Of a DNA stretch of 64,000 nucleotides, positions 1-8,387 are shown one piece after another; position 1 is the stretch's first letter, and each line of letters begins with the position of its first letter. The notes under the pieces are model-generated. The model searched no databases. It saw only the letters and a program-made list of their open reading frames with translations, and had not been told where the DNA came from. Source of the stretch: Microcella indica (lineage in GTDB: Bacteria > Actinomycetota > Actinomycetes > Actinomycetales > Microbacteriaceae); assembly GCF_013414345.1 (NCBI RefSeq), contig NZ_CP058670.1:2480001-2544000 (forward strand). The letters run 5' to 3'. The translations under genes were made by a program, and so were the position numbers.

Positions 1-113
1 CGAGGCCGAGCCGCATCTCCTGAATTGTGGAGATGGGCGGGGTGCTGGGCGCGGTGCGGCCCGCGCGGCCCGGCACCCGGCCGACTCACGGTGTTGGCGC
101 CGACACTGTAAGC

Positions 114-554
114 GTGGGCCGACAGAGAGACCTCGAGAGTGGCGACTCGGCCGCGCGAGCGCCGAAGAACTGCGCCGCGTGCGGCCGGCGCATCGAGTGG
201 CGCGCACGGTGGGCGCGCGACTGGGAGAACGTGCGCTGGTGCAGCGACGCGTGCCGACGGCGGGGCGTGACCGCGGTGGATCGCGAGCTCGAGGCGAGCA
301 TCCGGAGCCTGCTGGCGAGCCGCGCGGCCGGCGCGACGATCTGCCCGAGCGAGGCGGCGCGCGCCGTCGCCGCCTCCCGCCCGGATGCGCCCACCGCCGA
401 GCCGGGAACCGAGCCCTGGCGCGCGCTCATGGAGCCGGCACGCCGTGCCGCGCGACGCCTCGTCGCCGCGGGCGAGGTCGAGATCACGCAGGGCGGCCGG
501 GTCGTCGACCCGTCGACGGCGAAGGGACCGATCAGGGTGCGTCCCGTGCGCTGA
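114..554 (+). CDS. DUF2256 and DUF3253 domain-containing protein
   Basis: A 146-aa protein with two recognisable small domains. The N-terminal part has the DUF2256 pattern CAACGRRIEWR...WCSDACR, with four cysteines (C20, C23, C43, C47) that look like a zinc site. The C-terminal half has the DUF3253 pattern TICPSEAAR ... AARRLVAAGEVEITQGG ... KGPIR, which resembles a winged-helix fold. Biochemical function is unknown. An in-frame ATG at 27 would add 29 low-complexity Arg/Pro/Gly residues; I prefer the GTG at 114 because conservation starts just after it, but this start is uncertain. Confidence 0.8.
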   Translation: MGRQRDLESGDSAARAPKNCAACGRRIEWRARWARDWENVRWCSDACRRRGVTAVDRELEASIRSLLASRAAGATICPSEAARAVAASRPDAPTAEPGTEPWRALMEPARRAARRLVAAGEVEITQGGRVVDPSTAKGPIRVRPVR

Positions 555-575
555 GGCGCTGGCGGTGCCGGGCCG

Positions 576-944
576 CTACACGACAGGCGTCTGCTGGTGC
601 GCCGCCGTGCGCCAGCGACCCTCCTGGTACACGTATGTCGTGCTCATGCGTCGGTCCACGACATCGTCGCCCCGCACCGCGCGCGCCCGGTAGACGAGGA
701 TCGCCGCGCGGTCGCCGAGGCGCACGACGCGCTGCTCGCTCAGCTCGTAGGAGTCCCACGGGGAGCCTTCGAGCGCCGCGAGCACGGCACCGCGCTCGAT
801 GACGCCCGTATCGACGAGCATGACCGCGTCCTCGGTCATCGCGTGGTGGTAGTGGGTGCCGCCTTCGCCGCGGCACAGCGCCTCCCACCCGTCGTGCTCC
901 TGGCGGATGAGCTGGGCGGGCAGATCGTCGGTGATCGCAGTCAT
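576..944 (-). CDS. DUF4440 / SnoaL-like (NTF2-fold) protein
   Basis: A 122-aa protein beginning MTAITDDLPAQL. The pattern of an N-terminal helix, an acidic 'MTEDAVMLVDTGVIERGAVLAAL' type segment and C-terminal strands ending in 'STTYVYQEGRWRTAAHQQTPV' matches the DUF4440/SnoaL-like family of cone-shaped NTF2-fold proteins. Members are small-molecule binding proteins or enzymes, and the substrate cannot be deduced. A longer reading frame runs upstream but it overlaps the SpoU gene antisense to conservation, so the ATG at 944 is chosen. It lies 31 nt downstream of the SpoU-family gene on the same strand and may be co-transcribed. Confidence 0.75.
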   Translation of the reverse strand: MTAITDDLPAQLIRQEHDGWEALCRGEGGTHYHHAMTEDAVMLVDTGVIERGAVLAALEGSPWDSYELSEQRVVRLGDRAAILVYRARAVRGDDVVDRRMSTTYVYQEGRWRTAAHQQTPVV

Positions 945-975
945 GGGCTCAGTCCACCGGTTGCGGCGGGCGCCG

Positions 976-1662
976 TCAAGAACCGTTCGTCTCGGGATGC
1001 TCCGCTCCCGCCGCGTGCACCCGCACCCACTCGTGCATGACGACGGCGGCCGCGGCGCTCGCGTTGATCGAGCGCGTCGACCCGTACTGCCGGATCTCGA
1101 TGACCTGATCGGCCGCGGCGAGCGCCGCCTCGCTGAGCCCCGGCCCCTCCTGCCCGAACAGCAGGATGCACGCGCGCGGCAGGGGCGCAGCATCCACGGG
1201 AACGGAGCCGGGCACATTGTCGACCGCGACGATCGGCAGGTCGTGCGCACGCGCGAAGGCGATGAGCTCGGCGATGTCGGAGTGGTGGCGCACGTGCTGG
1301 TAGCGGTCGGTGACCATCGCGCCGCGCTTGTTCCAGCGACGGCGGCCGACGATGTGCACCTCGCTCGCGAGGAACGCGTTGGCGCTGCGCACGATCGAGC
1401 CGATGTTCATGTCGTGCTGCCAGTTCTCGATGGCCACGTGGAAGGGGTGACGACGTTCGTCGAGGTGGGCGACGATCGCAGCCATGCTCCAGTAGCGGTA
1501 CTCGTCGAGCACGTTGCGGGTGTCGCCGTGCTCGAGCAGCTCGGGGTCGAGTCGGGGGTCGTCGGGCCACGGTCGAGGGTGCGGACCGAGGCCGTGGGTA
1601 GTCCACTCTGGCGTGGGCTCGGGGGTGCGCTCGAGCCCCCGCGACTCTCCTCCGTCAGTCAT
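976..1662 (-). CDS. SpoU (TrmH) family RNA 2'-O-methyltransferase
   Basis: A 228-aa SPOUT-class methyltransferase. The three family motifs are visible: motif 1 with NIGSIVRSANAF at residues 86-97, motif 2 with LLFGQEGPGLS at 168-178 and motif 3 with STRSINASAAAAV at 195-207. These form the trefoil knot that binds S-adenosylmethionine. The target (tRNA or rRNA ribose) cannot be assigned from sequence. The N-terminal 45 residues are proline- and acid-rich and not part of the fold. A TACGCT box ends 6 nt before the ATG, which suggests a leaderless mRNA. Confidence 0.88.
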   Translation of the reverse strand: MTDGGESRGLERTPEPTPEWTTHGLGPHPRPWPDDPRLDPELLEHGDTRNVLDEYRYWSMAAIVAHLDERRHPFHVAIENWQHDMNIGSIVRSANAFLASEVHIVGRRRWNKRGAMVTDRYQHVRHHSDIAELIAFARAHDLPIVAVDNVPGSVPVDAAPLPRACILLFGQEGPGLSEAALAAADQVIEIRQYGSTRSINASAAAAVVMHEWVRVHAAGAEHPETNGS

Positions 1663-1668
1663 TTCTCG

Positions 1669-1674
1669 AGCGTA
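1669..1674 (-). promoter_or_regulatory. -10 box of a leaderless SpoU-family gene
   Basis: On the minus strand TACGCT is followed by 6 nt (CGAGAA) and then the ATG at 1662. No ribosome binding site fits in that gap. Confidence 0.55.
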
Positions 1675-1754
1675 GCCCCGGCGTGACGTAGCCTCGAAGC
1701 AGCCGGCGCACGTCGGCGGATGCCGAGCGCCGACGATCGCGAAGGGACGACCGC

Positions 1755-3143
1755 GTGGCCACGACCGAAGCGAGCTCGCCCGCCGCCCCGCCTCCCGTGC
1801 CCAGCACAGGGCGCGACACCGCGGTCGACTTCGTGAAGGCCGCGTGCCTCATCGTCGTCGTCGGGCTGCACGCGATGATGGCGGGCTTCACGGTGGGGCC
1901 TGAGGGCCTCACGATCACGAACGCTCTGGACGGGCATCCCAACTTCGCGTGGTCGACGTGGGCCGTGCAGGTCATGCCGCTGTTCTTCCTGCTGGGCGGG
2001 TTCTCGAGCCTCACGCAGTGGCGGCGGCTGCGGGCCGCGGGCGTCTCGGCCTCCGACTACGTGCGCATGCGCATCACGCGGCTCGTGCGACCGGCGGTGC
2101 TGTTGTTCGCGCTCGTCGGGCTCACGCTCGCCATCCTCGCTCTCACCGGGCTGCCCGCCGACATTCTGCGCGAGGTCGGCTTCCGCATCGGGCAGCCGCT
2201 GTGGTTCTTGGCGGTGTACATCGGATGCGCGGGGCTGGTTCCCGGGATGACCGCCCTGCACGAGCGGGCCCCGCGCCTGACCCTCGGCGCGCTGCTGCTC
2301 GCGGCGGTCACGGTCGACTCCGTCGTGGCCGCGACGGGCCTCGAGCTGCTCGGAGCCCTCAACCTGTTCTTCGTGTGGGTGCTCATCCAGCAGCTCGGGT
2401 TCGCGTATGCCGACGGCATCATCGGCGTCCTACCGCGCTGGGCGCTGTTCCTGCTGGCCGTGGCTGCGTTCGCGCTGCTCCTGTTCCTCACGACCGTGTT
2501 CGGGTATTCGACCGACATGTACGAGAACCTCAACCCGCCAACCGTGTGCATCCTCGTGCTCGGGGTGGGCCAGCTGATGCTGTTCGCGACGGCGCACCCG
2601 TGGCTGCGGGCACTCGCCGACAAGCCGCGCGTCGCCCGCGTCGGCCTGTGGGTGAACGCGAACTCGATGACGATCTACCTGTGGCACGTGCCCGTGATCG
2701 TGCTCGTCGTGGTCGTCATGCTCATCTCGAACCTGCCGTTCCCCGAACCGCTGAGCCTGCAGTGGTGGCAGACGCGGCAGCTCTTCCTCGTCGCGATCGC
2801 GGTCGCGCTCGTGCCCATCGTCATGCTCGTGCGGCAGTTCGACCGCAGTCGGCACGACGACCGCGAGGTGACGATGTCACCCCTGCTCGCGGCGACGAAG
2901 GTGCTGCTCGGAGTCGCGGGGGTCACGGTGATCCTGCTCGTCGGGTTCTCGCCGGCGGCGGGTGCGGCACTCGGCGTGCTGCTGCTCGCGCTTGCCGTGC
3001 AGTTGCGCGGGCGGCGGCGCAGGGTGCCGGAGCCGGTGGGTGAGGCGGGCGGTGCGCCGGAGCCTGCGGCCGCACACCCGCCCGCACCCGCACCCGCAAT
3101 CGCACCCCGTGACGATCCCGCCGCTCCTTCACAGAAGCCCTGA
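1755..3143 (+). CDS. Acyltransferase 3 family integral membrane protein
   Basis: A 462-aa polytopic membrane protein of the acyltransferase 3 / OafA-type family. It starts at a GTG preceded by AAGGGA. The motif DFVKAACLIVVVGLHAMMAG near residues 26-45 matches the first helix of the family with its conserved histidine, and about ten hydrophobic segments follow to about residue 430. The last 45 residues are Pro/Ala/Arg-rich and probably cytosolic. Relatives transfer acyl groups to sugars or other envelope molecules; the acceptor here is unknown. It stands alone between divergent or unrelated genes. Confidence 0.82.
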   Translation: MATTEASSPAAPPPVPSTGRDTAVDFVKAACLIVVVGLHAMMAGFTVGPEGLTITNALDGHPNFAWSTWAVQVMPLFFLLGGFSSLTQWRRLRAAGVSASDYVRMRITRLVRPAVLLFALVGLTLAILALTGLPADILREVGFRIGQPLWFLAVYIGCAGLVPGMTALHERAPRLTLGALLLAAVTVDSVVAATGLELLGALNLFFVWVLIQQLGFAYADGIIGVLPRWALFLLAVAAFALLLFLTTVFGYSTDMYENLNPPTVCILVLGVGQLMLFATAHPWLRALADKPRVARVGLWVNANSMTIYLWHVPVIVLVVVVMLISNLPFPEPLSLQWWQTRQLFLVAIAVALVPIVMLVRQFDRSRHDDREVTMSPLLAATKVLLGVAGVTVILLVGFSPAAGAALGVLLLALAVQLRGRRRRVPEPVGEAGGAPEPAAAHPPAPAPAIAPRDDPAAPSQKP

Positions 3144-3221
3144 TCAGAAGGCTTTTCCACCGGGCACACGCCTCCACGTCTCCCCCTCTCGAATGTCGGT
3201 GGTCCCTGCTCGACTAGACCC

Positions 3222-4496
3222 ATGACCACCTCCGAGCTCCCCCGGACGGCGACAGCCGCCGTCGACGGCGGCGTCTCGGCGATCCTCGACGCGATCATCG
3301 CGCTCGAGCGGCTGACCGCCTCCCTCGCGGCGTCGCGCGCGGTCGCGATCGACGAGCTGCGGCGCCTCATCCTGACGGCTGCCGAGCGGGATGCGCAGGG
3401 TGGGCGCTCGGGCGGCTGGGATACCGCGGTGACCGCCCGCCGCGTGGCCGCGACCGAACTCGCCGCGGCCCTGCGCGTCTCCGAGTCAGCCGCGCAGTCC
3501 CTCCTGGACGAGAGCGCGGCCCTCACCACGACTCTCCCGGGCACGCACGCGGCCCTGCGGGAGGGTGCACTGAGCTACGCCCACACCGTGGCGATCGTCG
3601 ATGAAGCCCGCAACCTGCCGCCGTCGTCGCACGACGAGTTCGAGAAGACCCTCCTGCCGGAGTCCACGACGCGCACGGCTGCCGGCCTCCGCCAACGCGC
3701 CCGCATCGTGCGCGAGCGCCTGCACCCCGACTCGATCGATGAGCGGTGTCGCGACGCTCGCGAACGCCGCGATGTTCGCCTCGAGCCTGCCCGCGACGGC
3801 ATGGCCTGGCTCACCGCCTATCTGCCGGCCGAGAACGCGATCGCGGCCTATCGGCGTGTGAGCGAGATTGCCTCGAGCCTCGGCGGCTCCGGTGACGCAG
3901 AGCAGCGCGACGACCGCACTCTCGCCCAGCGCCGCGCCGACGTCATGACCGACCTCCTGCACGACGGCATCGTGTCCGGCTCGGGTGCGGGTCGCGGCGT
4001 GCGGGCGCAGGTGCTCGTGACCGTGCCCGCCCTCACCCTCCTCGACCGCGGCGCCGCACCCGTCTCCCCTGTGCCGCCAGCGACGCTCGAGGGCTACGGA
4101 CCCATCTCGGCCGACGTCGCCCGGCGCCTCGCCGCTCACGCCCCCAGCTTCACCCGCCTCCTCACCCACCCCGAGACCGGCGCGGTGCTCTCCGTCGGGC
4201 GCGACCGCTACGCGGTGCCCCGCGACCTGCGGCTGTGGTTGCGCATTCGCGACGAGACCTGCCGGTTCCCGGGCTGCGGTCGCAGTGCGGCGAGCGCCGA
4301 CGTCGACCACACGGTCGACTGGCAGCACTCCGGGGCCACGCGACATGACAACCTCGCCCACCTGTGCGAGGCCCACCACCGACTCAAGCATCAGACCGCC
4401 TGGCTCGTGCACCAGGCAGGCGGCGGCGTGCTCGAGTGGACGGCACCCAGCGGGCGGCAGTACCGCACCGACCCAGCGACCCGCCTCGCCTGTTAA
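3222..4496 (+). CDS. DUF222 and HNH endonuclease domain protein
   Basis: A 424-aa protein with an N-terminal DUF222 domain (roughly residues 20-300) and a C-terminal HNH nuclease domain. The HNH core reads CRFPGCGRSAASADVDH ... NLAHLCEAHHRLKH, with the expected two cysteine pairs and the D-H catalytic pair. This family is often present in many copies in actinobacterial genomes and may be mobile-element related; its biological role is not settled. It ends 9 nt before a DNA methyltransferase gene on the same strand, although that gene has its own promoter-like box across the stop codon here. Confidence 0.85.
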   Translation: MTTSELPRTATAAVDGGVSAILDAIIALERLTASLAASRAVAIDELRRLILTAAERDAQGGRSGGWDTAVTARRVAATELAAALRVSESAAQSLLDESAALTTTLPGTHAALREGALSYAHTVAIVDEARNLPPSSHDEFEKTLLPESTTRTAAGLRQRARIVRERLHPDSIDERCRDARERRDVRLEPARDGMAWLTAYLPAENAIAAYRRVSEIASSLGGSGDAEQRDDRTLAQRRADVMTDLLHDGIVSGSGAGRGVRAQVLVTVPALTLLDRGAAPVSPVPPATLEGYGPISADVARRLAAHAPSFTRLLTHPETGAVLSVGRDRYAVPRDLRLWLRIRDETCRFPGCGRSAASADVDHTVDWQHSGATRHDNLAHLCEAHHRLKHQTAWLVHQAGGGVLEWTAPSGRQYRTDPATRLAC

Positions 4497-4499
4497 CCT
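4494..4499 (+). promoter_or_regulatory. -10 box of a leaderless DNA methyltransferase gene
   Basis: TAACCT overlaps the stop codon of the upstream HNH gene and ends 6 nt before the methyltransferase ATG, the same geometry seen at about ten other genes in this window. Confidence 0.5.
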
Positions 4500-4505
4500 C
4501 AGCCC

Positions 4506-5435
4506 ATGAGCGCGCCGCGAAAGACACCCGCGCGCTCGATCCCGCCGTCGGCCCCTCCGCAGATCTGGACTCCCGACGGCGCCGACCTGCTCCTCCACGG
4601 CGACAACCTCGCCGCCATGGCGCACCTGCCTGACGCGAGCATGCAGCTCGTCTACCTCGACCCGCCCTTCAACACAGGTCGCACGCAGCAGCGCCGTAGC
4701 ACCACGAGCACGCGCGACCCCGACGGCGCCTACCTCGGGTTCCAGGGCACGAGCTACCGCCGCACCGTCGAGACGCTCGGCCGCTACGACGACACGTTCC
4801 TCGACTACTGGGGCTTCCTCGCCCCGCGCCTCGAGCAGGTCCACCGCGTGCTGCGCGACGACGGCACCCTCTACCTGCACCTCGACTGGCGCGAAGCGCA
4901 CTACGCGAAGGTCGCCCTCGACGCCCTCTTCGGCCGCGCATGCTTCCTCAACGAGCTCATCTGGGCCTACGACTACGGAGCCAAGTCCCGCCGACGCTGG
5001 CCGACGAAGCACGACACGATCCTCGTCTACGTCAAGAACCCCGACGCCTACTACTTCGACTCCGACGCCGTCGACCGCGAGCCGTACATGGCGCCGGGCC
5101 TCGTCACTCCCGAGAAGGCGGCGCGCGGCAAGCTGCCCACCGACGTGTGGTGGCACACGATCGTCACCACCAACGGCCGCGAGAAGACCGGCTACCCGAC
5201 CCAGAAACCCCTCGGCGTCCTGCGGCGCATCGTCGCCGCCTCGAGCCGCGAGGGCGACTGGGTGCTCGACCCCTTTGCCGGCAGCGGCACGACAGCCGCC
5301 GCCGCCCACGAGCTCGGCCGCCGCAGCGTGAGCATCGACGCGAACCCCGAGGCCGTGCAGGTCATGAGCGACCGGCTCGGGATGCCCGTCACGGAGCTGA
5401 ACGGCGAGCACAGCATCCCTCACCCGCCTCGCTAG
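4506..5435 (+). CDS. Site-specific DNA methyltransferase (beta-type order)
   Basis: A 309-aa SAM-dependent DNA amino-methyltransferase. The catalytic motif IV is LDPPFNTG (DPPF at residues 52-55) and the SAM-binding motif I is DPFAGSGTT at 255-263, so the catalytic motif precedes the cofactor motif as in beta-class and type III-like enzymes. Such enzymes methylate N6-adenine or N4-cytosine; the recognition sequence is unknown. No classical restriction partner follows. The only nuclease next to it is the upstream DUF222-HNH protein, so it is either a solitary (regulatory or protective) methylase or an unusual pair. Confidence 0.85.
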   Translation: MSAPRKTPARSIPPSAPPQIWTPDGADLLLHGDNLAAMAHLPDASMQLVYLDPPFNTGRTQQRRSTTSTRDPDGAYLGFQGTSYRRTVETLGRYDDTFLDYWGFLAPRLEQVHRVLRDDGTLYLHLDWREAHYAKVALDALFGRACFLNELIWAYDYGAKSRRRWPTKHDTILVYVKNPDAYYFDSDAVDREPYMAPGLVTPEKAARGKLPTDVWWHTIVTTNGREKTGYPTQKPLGVLRRIVAASSREGDWVLDPFAGSGTTAAAAHELGRRSVSIDANPEAVQVMSDRLGMPVTELNGEHSIPHPPR

Positions 5436-5438
5436 GCT
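5433..5438 (+). promoter_or_regulatory. -10 box of a leaderless HAD-IIA gene
   Basis: TAGGCT overlaps the last codons/stop of the methyltransferase gene and ends 7 nt before the ATG at 5446; no Shine-Dalgarno sequence fits between them. Confidence 0.55.
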
Positions 5439-5445
5439 GAGCGGC

Positions 5446-6270
5446 ATGAGCGACCGCCGCGAGATCGAGTGCTGGCTGACCGACATGGACGGCGTGCTCG
5501 TGCACGAGAACGCCGCCCTCCCCGGCGCCGCCGCGCTCATCCAGCAGTGGCGCGACACCGGCACGCCCTTCCTCGTGCTCACCAACAACTCCATCTACAC
5601 GCCGCGGGATCTCGCCGCCCGCCTGCGCGCGAGCGGCCTCGACGTGCCCGAGGAGTCGATCTGGACCTCCGCGATGGCCACCGCAGACTTCTGCGCCAGT
5701 CAGATGCCGAACGGCACCGCCTACGTCATCGGCGAAGCCGGCATCACGACCGCCCTGCACGAGGCGGGCTTCATCATGACCGAGACGAACCCCGACTACG
5801 TCGTCGTCGGGGAGACCCGCAACTACTCCTTCGACGCGATCACGAAGGCGATCCGCCTCATCGGCAACGGCTCGCGCTTCATCGCCACCAACCCCGACGC
5901 GACCGGGCCGAGCGCCGACGGCCCCATGCCCGCCACGGGTGCGATCAGCGCCCTCATCACGAAGGCCACCGGCAAGGAGCCGTACGTCGTCGGCAAGCCC
6001 AACCCGATGATGTTCCGCTCCGCCATGAACCGCATCGGCGCGCACAGCGAGAACACGGCGATGATCGGCGACCGCATGGACACCGACATCGTCGCCGGCA
6101 TCGAAGCGGGGCTCCACACCGTGCTCGTCCTCACGGGCATCAGCGACGAGACCGAGATCGCCAAGTACCCGTTCCGCCCGAGCGAGATTCTCACGGGAGT
6201 GCACGAGCTCGTCACCGCCGAGCCGCTCGAGACCGAGCTCTACGAGCCCGATCTGTCCGTCGAGCCATGA
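5446..6270 (+). CDS. HAD-IIA family phosphatase (NagD-like)
   Basis: A 274-aa member of the HAD superfamily, subfamily IIA. Motif I is LTDMDGVL with the nucleophile D13 and acid D15, motif II is VLTNNS, and motif IV is MIGDRMDTDI near residue 205. Between them lies the large C2-type cap typical of NagD, pyridoxal phosphatase and phosphoglycolate phosphatase relatives. The substrate is probably a small phosphorylated metabolite and cannot be narrowed further. The gene appears leaderless. Confidence 0.88.
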   Translation: MSDRREIECWLTDMDGVLVHENAALPGAAALIQQWRDTGTPFLVLTNNSIYTPRDLAARLRASGLDVPEESIWTSAMATADFCASQMPNGTAYVIGEAGITTALHEAGFIMTETNPDYVVVGETRNYSFDAITKAIRLIGNGSRFIATNPDATGPSADGPMPATGAISALITKATGKEPYVVGKPNPMMFRSAMNRIGAHSENTAMIGDRMDTDIVAGIEAGLHTVLVLTGISDETEIAKYPFRPSEILTGVHELVTAEPLETELYEPDLSVEP

Positions 6271-6274
6271 GCGA

Positions 6275-6907
6275 CTACTGATCGACGGGCGGCACCGCGA
6301 GGCTGCCCGTGAGAGGCTCACCCGACGTGCGGCTCACGAAGCACGAGTACTCCCGATGCCCCTCGTCCCACTGCTCCTCGGTGACGGGGTACGAGCTCTG
6401 CACGGCGAGGTCGTCGTAGGCACCTGCCGCCGAGGGGTCGAGCACGGCCGGGTCGGTGCACGCCAGGTAGAGCGGCGCGCTCAGCGCCTCCCGGCCGGGG
6501 TACGGCGCGTCGTCCTCCGCTCCGAGGTCGTAGGTCACCCGCGCGATTAGCTGCCCGCCGTGCGGCTCGGCGCAGTCGACGACCGTGTACTCGTCCTGCC
6601 ACGCATCCACGTAGGGGTCGAGGCACTCGCCGCCGAGCAGGTCGTCCCACCGGTACTCATCGGGCTCGACGGGCCCCACCGGCTCGACCGTCTCGGTCGG
6701 CGTGGGGGTGGGGGTGGGCGTCGGCGTCACGACCGGCGCCGGTGCGAGCAGGTCGGGCAGGCGCGTGCCGAGCAGGAAGAGGCCGGCGAGGGCGAGCACG
6801 GCCACGATCGCGCCCGCGATCCAGAGAAGGATGCGCGGACGCTTCCCTAGCGGGCCCGGCGAGCCGCCCGCGGGCGCCCCCGTCTCGTGCGCGCGCTCGT
6901 CGCTCAC
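6275..6907 (-). CDS. Septum-formation-like membrane-anchored protein
   Basis: A 210-aa protein that starts at a GTG overlapping the pyrE stop by 4 nt (GTGA). Residues about 25-47 form one transmembrane helix after a short basic cytosolic tail. A Thr-Pro repeat linker (residues about 58-75) follows, and then an extracytoplasmic domain with paired cysteines: GGECLDPY, VVDCAEPHGGQLIA, LACTDP and YSCFVSR. The C-x-VDC-x-x-PH pattern is that of the actinobacterial 'septum formation' family, of unproven function. The linker is encoded by a short G-rich tandem repeat and may vary in length between strains. Confidence 0.75.
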   Translation of the reverse strand: MSDERAHETGAPAGGSPGPLGKRPRILLWIAGAIVAVLALAGLFLLGTRLPDLLAPAPVVTPTPTPTPTPTETVEPVGPVEPDEYRWDDLLGGECLDPYVDAWQDEYTVVDCAEPHGGQLIARVTYDLGAEDDAPYPGREALSAPLYLACTDPAVLDPSAAGAYDDLAVQSSYPVTEEQWDEGHREYSCFVSRTSGEPLTGSLAVPPVDQ

Positions 6908-7452
6908 GCGAGCCCGAGGTCGGCCAGCCCGATCGCCGCGCGGTACTCGTAGCCGGCCTCCTCGATCACGCGCCGAGCATCCGTCGCCCTGTCGACGACG
7001 ACCGCGACGGCGACGACCGTCGCCCCGGCGGCCTCGAGGGCGCGCGCCGCAGTGAGGGGCGACCCGCCCGTCGTCGAGGTGTCTTCGAGCACGACGACGC
7101 GCTTGCCGTCGACGTCGGGCCCCTCGACCTGCCGGCCGCGACCGTGATCCTTGGGAGCCTTGCGCACGACGACGGCGTCGTACGTGAGTCCGCGGGCGAC
7201 CCCCTGGTGCAGCACAGCGGCGGCGATGGGGTCGGCGCCCATGGTGAGCCCGCCGACCGCGGCGACGTCGGGGATGTCGGCGATGAGGTCGCACATGACC
7301 TGGCCGATGAGCGGGGCCGCACGGTGGTCGAGGCTGAGTCGGCGCAGGTCGATGTAGTAGCTCGCCGTCGCTCCGCTCGAGAGCGTGAACTCGCCGTGGA
7401 AGACGGCCTCGTCGCGGATGAACTGGATGAGCTTCTCGCGCGCGTCGGTCAC
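6904..7452 (-). CDS. pyrE: Orotate phosphoribosyltransferase
   Basis: A 182-aa enzyme of pyrimidine biosynthesis that joins orotate and PRPP to give orotidine 5'-phosphate. The PRPP-binding motif VVVLEDTSTTGGS is in the C-terminal half, and the family segments FTLSSGATASYYIDLR and GGLTMGADPIAAAV are near the N-terminus. An upstream in-frame GTG at 7461 would overlap the -10 box, so I choose the GTG at 7452 (VTDAREKL), 7 nt after TAGAGT. It is divergent from xthA and overlaps the downstream septum-like gene by 4 nt. Confidence 0.93.
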   Translation of the reverse strand: MTDAREKLIQFIRDEAVFHGEFTLSSGATASYYIDLRRLSLDHRAAPLIGQVMCDLIADIPDVAAVGGLTMGADPIAAAVLHQGVARGLTYDAVVVRKAPKDHGRGRQVEGPDVDGKRVVVLEDTSTTGGSPLTAARALEAAGATVVAVAVVVDRATDARRVIEEAGYEYRAAIGLADLGLA

Positions 7453-7459
7453 GCACGCC

Positions 7460-7465
7460 ACTCTA
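7460..7465 (-). promoter_or_regulatory. -10 box of leaderless pyrE
   Basis: TAGAGT on the minus strand, 7 nt before the GTG at 7452. It lies back to back with the xthA -10 box about 28 bp away, so the divergent pair shares a very short promoter region. Confidence 0.55.
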
Positions 7466-7492
7466 CTGCGGGGCGATCGGCCGCTCCGTGCC

Positions 7493-7498
7493 TAGGCT
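7493..7498 (+). promoter_or_regulatory. -10 box of leaderless xthA
   Basis: TAGGCT ends 6 nt before the ATG at 7505. Confidence 0.55.
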
Positions 7499-7504
7499 GG
7501 TGCC

Positions 7505-8341
7505 ATGCGCATCGCCACCTGGAACGTCAACTCGATCCGCACCCGTCACGCTCGCGTCGTCGACTTCCTCGTGCAGTCCGACGTCGACGTGCTCGCAATG
7601 CAGGAGATCAAGTGCAAGCCCGAGCAGTTCCCCATGGCACCGTTCGAGGAGGCCGGCTACGAGGTCATCGCGCACGGACTGAACCAGTGGAACGGCGTCG
7701 CGATCGCGAGCCGCCTTCCGCTCACCGACGTCGCGACCGAGCTGACCGACCAGCCCGGTTTCGCGAAGGCGCACGAGGGACCGGATGCTCCCCTCGAAGC
7801 CCGCGCGCTCGGCGCCACGATCGACGGCGTGCGGGTGTGGAGCCTCTACGTTCCCAACGGCCGCGCCCTCGACGACCCGCACCTCGACTACAAACTGCGC
7901 TTCCTGCGTGCAGCGGCCGAGGAGGCGCGCACGTGGCTGAGCGAGAATCCGGATGCTCCGCTCGCGCTCACCGGCGACTTCAACGTGGCTCCCACCGACG
8001 CCGACATGGGCGACCCGAGCTTCGTGCCCGGTGTCTCCACCCACATCTCCCCCGCCGAGCGCGAGGCCTTCGCGGGGCTCGAGGCCGCGGGGCTCTCCGA
8101 CGTCGTGCGCCCGCTCGTTCCGGAGGGCTTCACCTTCTGGGACTACAAGCAGCTGCGGTTCCCCCGCAACGAGGGCATGCGCATCGACTTCATCCTCGGC
8201 TCGCGCGGCTTCGCCGACCTCGTGGCGGGTGCGAGCATCGAGCGGGAGCAGCGCAAGGGTGACAGCCCGAGTGACCACGTGCCCGTCGTGGTCGAGCTCG
8301 CGCTCGAGCAGGAGGACGACGACCGCCCGATGATCTTCTAG
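7505..8341 (+). CDS. xthA: Exodeoxyribonuclease III (AP endonuclease)
   Basis: A 278-aa exonuclease III of the endonuclease/exonuclease/phosphatase fold, acting in base excision repair on abasic sites and damaged 3' ends. Visible family motifs are MRIATWNVNSIR at the N-terminus, LAMQEIKC with the metal-binding glutamate, YVPNGR, LTGDFNVAPTDAD, and the C-terminal SDHVPVVVEL with the catalytic Asp-His pair. Length is normal for the family. Confidence 0.92.
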   Translation: MRIATWNVNSIRTRHARVVDFLVQSDVDVLAMQEIKCKPEQFPMAPFEEAGYEVIAHGLNQWNGVAIASRLPLTDVATELTDQPGFAKAHEGPDAPLEARALGATIDGVRVWSLYVPNGRALDDPHLDYKLRFLRAAAEEARTWLSENPDAPLALTGDFNVAPTDADMGDPSFVPGVSTHISPAEREAFAGLEAAGLSDVVRPLVPEGFTFWDYKQLRFPRNEGMRIDFILGSRGFADLVAGASIEREQRKGDSPSDHVPVVVELALEQEDDDRPMIF

Positions 8342-8387
8342 CGAGGGGTCGGGCCGAGGCCTCGGGCTGATTCCGTGAGCAGGGTCG

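Noticed and set aside
3486-5594. A minus-strand frame of 702 codons opposite the HNH and methylase genes
   Set aside because: Antisense shadow; no motifs and skewed Val/Ala/Gly/Arg content.
8354-8365. CCGAGGCCTCGG palindrome between xthA and the AEC gene as a terminator
   Set aside because: It is self-complementary without a loop and has no T-run, so hairpin formation is weak; GC-rich palindromes arise easily here.
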